From Xiphydria camelus (lineage: Eukaryota > Arthropoda > Insecta > Hymenoptera > Xiphydriidae), in contig OY783195.1 in the NCBI GenBank assembly GCA_963678675.1, positions 4,474,001 to 4,538,000 on the forward strand: 64,000 bases of DNA, written 5' to 3'. Shown here in pieces: positions 59,706 through 64,000 of the stretch (its first letter is position 1; each line of letters starts with the position of its first letter). Below the pieces are notes generated by a model. It worked only from the letters and a program-made list of their open reading frames with translations, was not told the origin of the DNA and ran no database searches. A program made the position numbers and the translations under genes.

Positions 59706-62336
59706 ATGTACGTATCGGTTGTTTTCAATCGAGCAATGATAATCATTGACGACTAACCGATCGACGAGAGTAGCGAGATAATCGCAACTGCAATGAACGC
59801 TACCGTTCGCTTCACCGCAGTTATTTTCTTTCGAGCCACGACAAATTTCTTCTCGCTGAGAGCAGCGACAAGTGGACATACGGAAGAGGAGGAGGAGGAA
59901 GAGGAGGAAGAAGAGAGTGCGGCTATAGGTTAAGTATTTTTTCCGTCCACGTGACACGATGTAACGAGGACACCGACACCGTTACCGCCCAAACTTCGAA
60001 ACCACCTCCCGTGGCGACGACAACTCCAACCGCGGAGGTCGACGGTGAGGCTCTTTTTTCTGCTCCCCCCACCACACCTGTTCGAGGAAATTAAGAAACG
60101 ACGTTACGCAATTCGTCAAACTTACGATAGACAATTTCATCGGCCAGCGGGACAGCGCGGAGTGACCTATATATGCGATAACCGAAGTTTTTGCATCTTT
60201 ATCGCGAACCCGCGCGTCGACCTCTAGACGCGATCCGGGATAAATCATGATTCATCCGGTTTTAATTCGTTAAACGCGCCGCTCTGTGATTCACTCGATG
60301 TCACCAATTTGTCACGATACGCGAGCTCGAGCGAAGAGAAAAAGGAGAAGGGAGGGAAAGGAGTAAATGGGGAAATAAGGACGCCAGCCGGGGGATCGGG
60401 CGAACGAAGATATTCTCGATATCTGGCGTCGCCGTAAATAAATATGTAGACACGCGTAATAATCAGCGGTCATACGTATGCGCGCGTGTATGGATACGCG
60501 AGGTTCCGACCGTCCTATCGTTCGAGGATGTAGCGCTGATAAGCGCGCCCGAGCGAGATGTGTGTGCGAGATGTATTTAAACTCCGCCGTATAGAAACGC
60601 TCTGCCGCAGCTGGCGTCGAACGCGTATATCGTCGTATTTGACTGTATCATTTTCGGTTTTTTCCCCTCCCCGCACTGTACCGACACCGGTAATTTTAGG
60701 CGAAGTCTCCGCGGCCGCTCGATTGCCGCGCAGAACGTTTGCACGTTATGCAACGAGACCACGCTCTAAGGTGGTTCGTTTAATAGGCACGTCTACTATA
60801 CGTGGGTCTCTTTAGAGCTCGAGCGAAAGTGGAAGGAAAAATAAATGAACGTACGAGACGGAGAAGGTGGTGAAAATGAAGTAAATTACTTGGTAAATAA
60901 ATTGGTCCGCCGCCGAGGCGGGCGGGAATAATTAAATACGAATGTAAATTAGTGGTGACGACGTTCTTACTGTGTCCGCACCTACTACACTGTCGCGTCA
61001 TTACAAAGTTCTCCGATTTCTAAAGAAAATTAGAAGCTATCGCGAATCTCCATCTCAAGAAAACCGACTTCACGGTTGATAGAAGTGACGATAACTCGAA
61101 ATAACGGAATCCTCGAACGGGAACTTTACTCGTGACGATTTATGTCGGGCGAGGGGTTATTTCTAGACAGTTATGTCCTGGAAAAGGTATGTAGGTATTT
61201 ACGGCTCCTTAACGAGACTCCGCGCACTTACTGTTAGTAGTGCACTGTATGCAGCGCGGCGGTCAATAATCCCCTTTTCGGCGTGAACTCCCCGTCACAC
61301 GCAACGACCTCCTCTACACTACACTACACTGCAACCGCTCCTTTCCTCGCTTCTGTGTGTAAAAATGTATGAATCATTCGCCCGAGGTTCTCTGATAATA
61401 CAACGAAACTATGTATGGAAGAGCAAAGTCGTAGAAATCACTTTGTTGGCCCCTGATTATAGTAACGGGCGACGATTAAGAGGCCGACTGATGCGTCATC
61501 CAAACGAGTCATTCTGAAAAGTGCAGATTTCGTGGAAGGAGAATAAATTCTCTGTCTACGGGATGAGTAAAAAATACCAGGATCGCGATGAGACAGAAAC
61601 AAGGAAACGGCAACCATTTTCTTTCGTTTCACCCGCTATTAAATATCCATGCGGATGCGGAAAGAGGCTTTTTCTGCCTTTCGGCTCGTTTACACGGCTC
61701 CCTCCCTTCGACTATAATTCCAAACCATATATACACATCCCTACGACCGGCTGGCGCCCTCACGGAAATATCTACTCCTTTTCTCCCCCGTCCACTTCAA
61801 GCCACTTCAACTGTGTCTCTCTTCATTTTTCTTTCTTTCTCTCTCCTCCATTCCATGTATTTATAGAGATTTGGCGCGAGGCGTGGGTGGGGCAGGTTCG
61901 CACGTGAGAGCCTTCCACATATGCTCAGCCTTGTGTACTCGTTTAACGGGCGAAGGCAAATAAAAATATTTTTGAGTCACGATCCGCCGGGATTCTCATT
62001 CGACCCGCGATTATTCAAGGTGAATCTCTCTGTCAACGGTCAATGGGTTTAACAGACATGCGATGGGTGGCGAAACGGTTGCGGAGTGAAAAGCGTCTGA
62101 TTTTGTAGAGTTGCGAATTATACCGGTGACATTTTCTTCGTAGACACGTGGGACGCGTGTAAATAACGCAGCATTGGAATAAGTTCCGTGACCCCGACAA
62201 ACTTAATAGAAAGCAGAAGCCTCGCAGCGCGGTGGGATAGATTACCTACATCGACGGAATCTTATAGTGTGCTTTAAAAAATGAGCATACACCCTGCCCC
62301 ACAGGATGTAATAAAATTATTGCCTTTTCCTACTCT
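59706..62336. other. Intergenic or intronic DNA, nothing recognised
   Basis: GC-moderate sequence with a GAG-rich patch at 59884-59915 and a CTACA repeat at 61313-61330. No exon, RNA gene or shared repeat that I can support. Confidence 0.4.
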
Positions 62337-62934
62337 CAGGGCTGAAAGTGGTCTGCGACCTCTAAAATGGGAGAAATAGTGACCCCACGAGCACAAAAAA
62401 GTGACAAAAATAACATTTATTTTTGACTTACAAGGAAATTAGTTTTTTACATAAATTTAACTAATTTTCAAGGAATAAATAAGGTACAAGTAAGAATAAA
62501 TCATAATATCATGTTCGATTTCAAAATTGTATTCAAAAGAAAGATTAAACATTATATCTACTTTTATCTCGCTACTTTAATGATTAATTGTTATACCATT
62601 CGATATCCTTTATACGTTGAACGAAAGTTATATTTTTGATAGGATACACAAAGCATTTGGTATCGCACATGTAAATAGATACATGAACATCAACCAGCAC
62701 TAGCTGGGGACTGTCATTCGAATGTATATATGTGTACATAGTATTGCGACAATAATGCGCACGGGAAATTAAAAAAAATTGTTATGCAGTTTGTCGAAAA
62801 AAAAATGAATTTTTCGAAATCTCTATAAAACTTCTGCTATTATGTAAGTTTTAAAATCACAAATGAAAAGTCAAAATATAAAAATTAGGTTGTAAAAGTA
62901 ACTTGATGAAAAAAGTGATCAACTTTCAGCCCTG
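62337..62934. mobile_element. hAT-like non-autonomous element
   Basis: CAGGGCTGAAAGTGG at 62337-62351 and CAACTTTCAGCCCTG at 62920-62934 are inverted repeats with a single mismatch. The CAGGG...CCCTG ends resemble hAT-type termini. The 598-bp interior is AT-rich and non-coding. The flanks TACTCT and TACCCT are similar but do not form a clean 8-bp target duplication. Confidence 0.65.
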
Positions 62935-64000
62935 TACCCTATCTATGGAGCGTATTAATTGTAAATTCCTGCAAAAAATATCCCACTGACTTTACAGTCG
63001 GCTTTCTTGTTCCCAAACAATTAAATCCCAACGACCAATGCAGCTATTGACGAACAATCGACACATAAATCGACTCTCGCCTGCAATTACGAGGATAAAG
63101 AGAGAAGGCGTTATAAATCTGTTAAGAACGATCGCGCGATAAGAGCCGGGAGAATGTTGTGCATTTTCGTTATTGGCGCGCGATAAAACACGCTCGACTC
63201 GAAAGCTCGCCATTCCCCTTGGTCGCCGTAAAAATACTCCCTCTTTTGAACAGAAAAATAAAGTCGTGGAAAAAATTCGTCGCTCGAGAGCTTCGACCTT
63301 TCATTTGTTTCGTAAGAACGGATTGGCGTGCGTGTAGGTGCACTTGATTTAATAGTGATGACACAACGATGATAAAAATAAGCACGACAATACGAGAGGC
63401 CTGTTTCGTACATACGTACGTTTGTTTATGTAAACGCGTACCAGCGTGCGTACAGGGTGAATGGCAGCTTGCGATACATATGGGAAATATGCTGACTCGA
63501 CTGCGACACCTGTGGATGCACGCGAATGTCCTTGCAGATGCAGGCTCCGAGCGGACAAAGAAATCCACGAGGAAGGGACAGAGAAAGAGAGAGAGGGAGG
63601 GAGAGGCAATGCAGAGAAAGAATAATGAAATGAATTAATATAAAAGTAAAGCTAATGTCGATTATTAATATCGTAGATTAAATAATTATAATTTGCCTCC
63701 AGCTCTCCTATTTTTGTCGTTTACCGGCGGTGCGATCAGATTTTCACTCCATATTATACATTTATAAAATCACGAATTTATTTTCGTCCTGCACATGTAT
63801 GCTACACCGGTTGACGTTATCAGTTCGGAAAGTTTACGTAAATAACGCCGCGTTTTCAAGAATAACGACCGTATTTAATAGTCACTCTTTTTGTCATGAC
63901 GTGAGGGAGGTTACATAATAATATCGGCGGACAAAAACTTTGCTCGTAAAATCGTTAATTGGGGCCCGTTAAAGCCACGGTAACACCTATAAATAAATGA
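62935..64000. other. Intergenic or intronic DNA to window end
   Basis: No coding or structural feature recognised. A purine-rich GA patch lies at 63578-63605. Confidence 0.4.

Noticed and set aside
1..64000. CRISPR array, phage, operon or bacterial defence system
   Set aside because: Repeats present are transposon-like inverted repeats or microsatellites without regular spacers, and all genes are spliced metazoan genes.

Overview
The window looks like nuclear DNA of an insect, most likely a hymenopteran and possibly an ant. The evidence is intron-containing genes with GT-AG splice sites, no operons or bacterial ribosome sites, proteins that align by eye with metazoan families, AT-rich introns next to CpG-dense GC-rich blocks, a decayed mariner transposon and many short foldback elements. 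The species assignment is inference; the gene identities rest on peptides read through the splice sites.

Six protein genes can be supported. From left to right: an ANAPC15 (APC15) homologue, minus strand, 6901-8152; a Ctr1-family copper transporter, plus, 13592-15751; Rab9, minus, 18735-19504; PDZD8, plus, 21783-26523, divergent from Rab9; an LRRC20-like leucine-rich-repeat protein, plus, 33081-42644, with two alternative first coding exons; and a Cip4/FNBP1-type F-BAR-HR1-SH3 protein, minus, 47773-54640, whose first coding exon was not found. The genes are not functionally coupled as a cluster. They are mostly housekeeping genes for cell cycle, copper uptake, late-endosome traffic, ER lipid and contact-site function, and membrane curvature with actin.

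Layout: 1-3700 is GC-rich and CpG-dense with purine/pyrimidine tracts and no convincing gene. 3.7-8.7 kb holds a foldback element and APC15. 8.7-13.6 kb is AT-rich intergenic DNA with a mariner fragment. 13.6-16.6 kb is Ctr1. 18.7-27.3 kb is the Rab9/PDZD8 divergent pair. 27.4-33 kb is CpG-rich intergenic and upstream DNA. 33-42.6 kb is the LRRC20-like gene, whose introns carry a mariner and several foldback elements. 42.6-47.8 kb lies between two convergent genes. 47.8-54.6 kb is Cip4. 54.6-64 kb is the Cip4 5' side plus repeats.

The most distinctive feature is a set of about eleven short self-complementary elements. Their interiors mostly differ, but they share a terminus close to YACACGGAGAAAAA. 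They occur in intergenic DNA and in introns, and one is nested inside another. No CRISPR array, bacterial defence system, rRNA or convincing tRNA was seen. Positions of splice sites and domains were read by eye; no alignment or database search was run.
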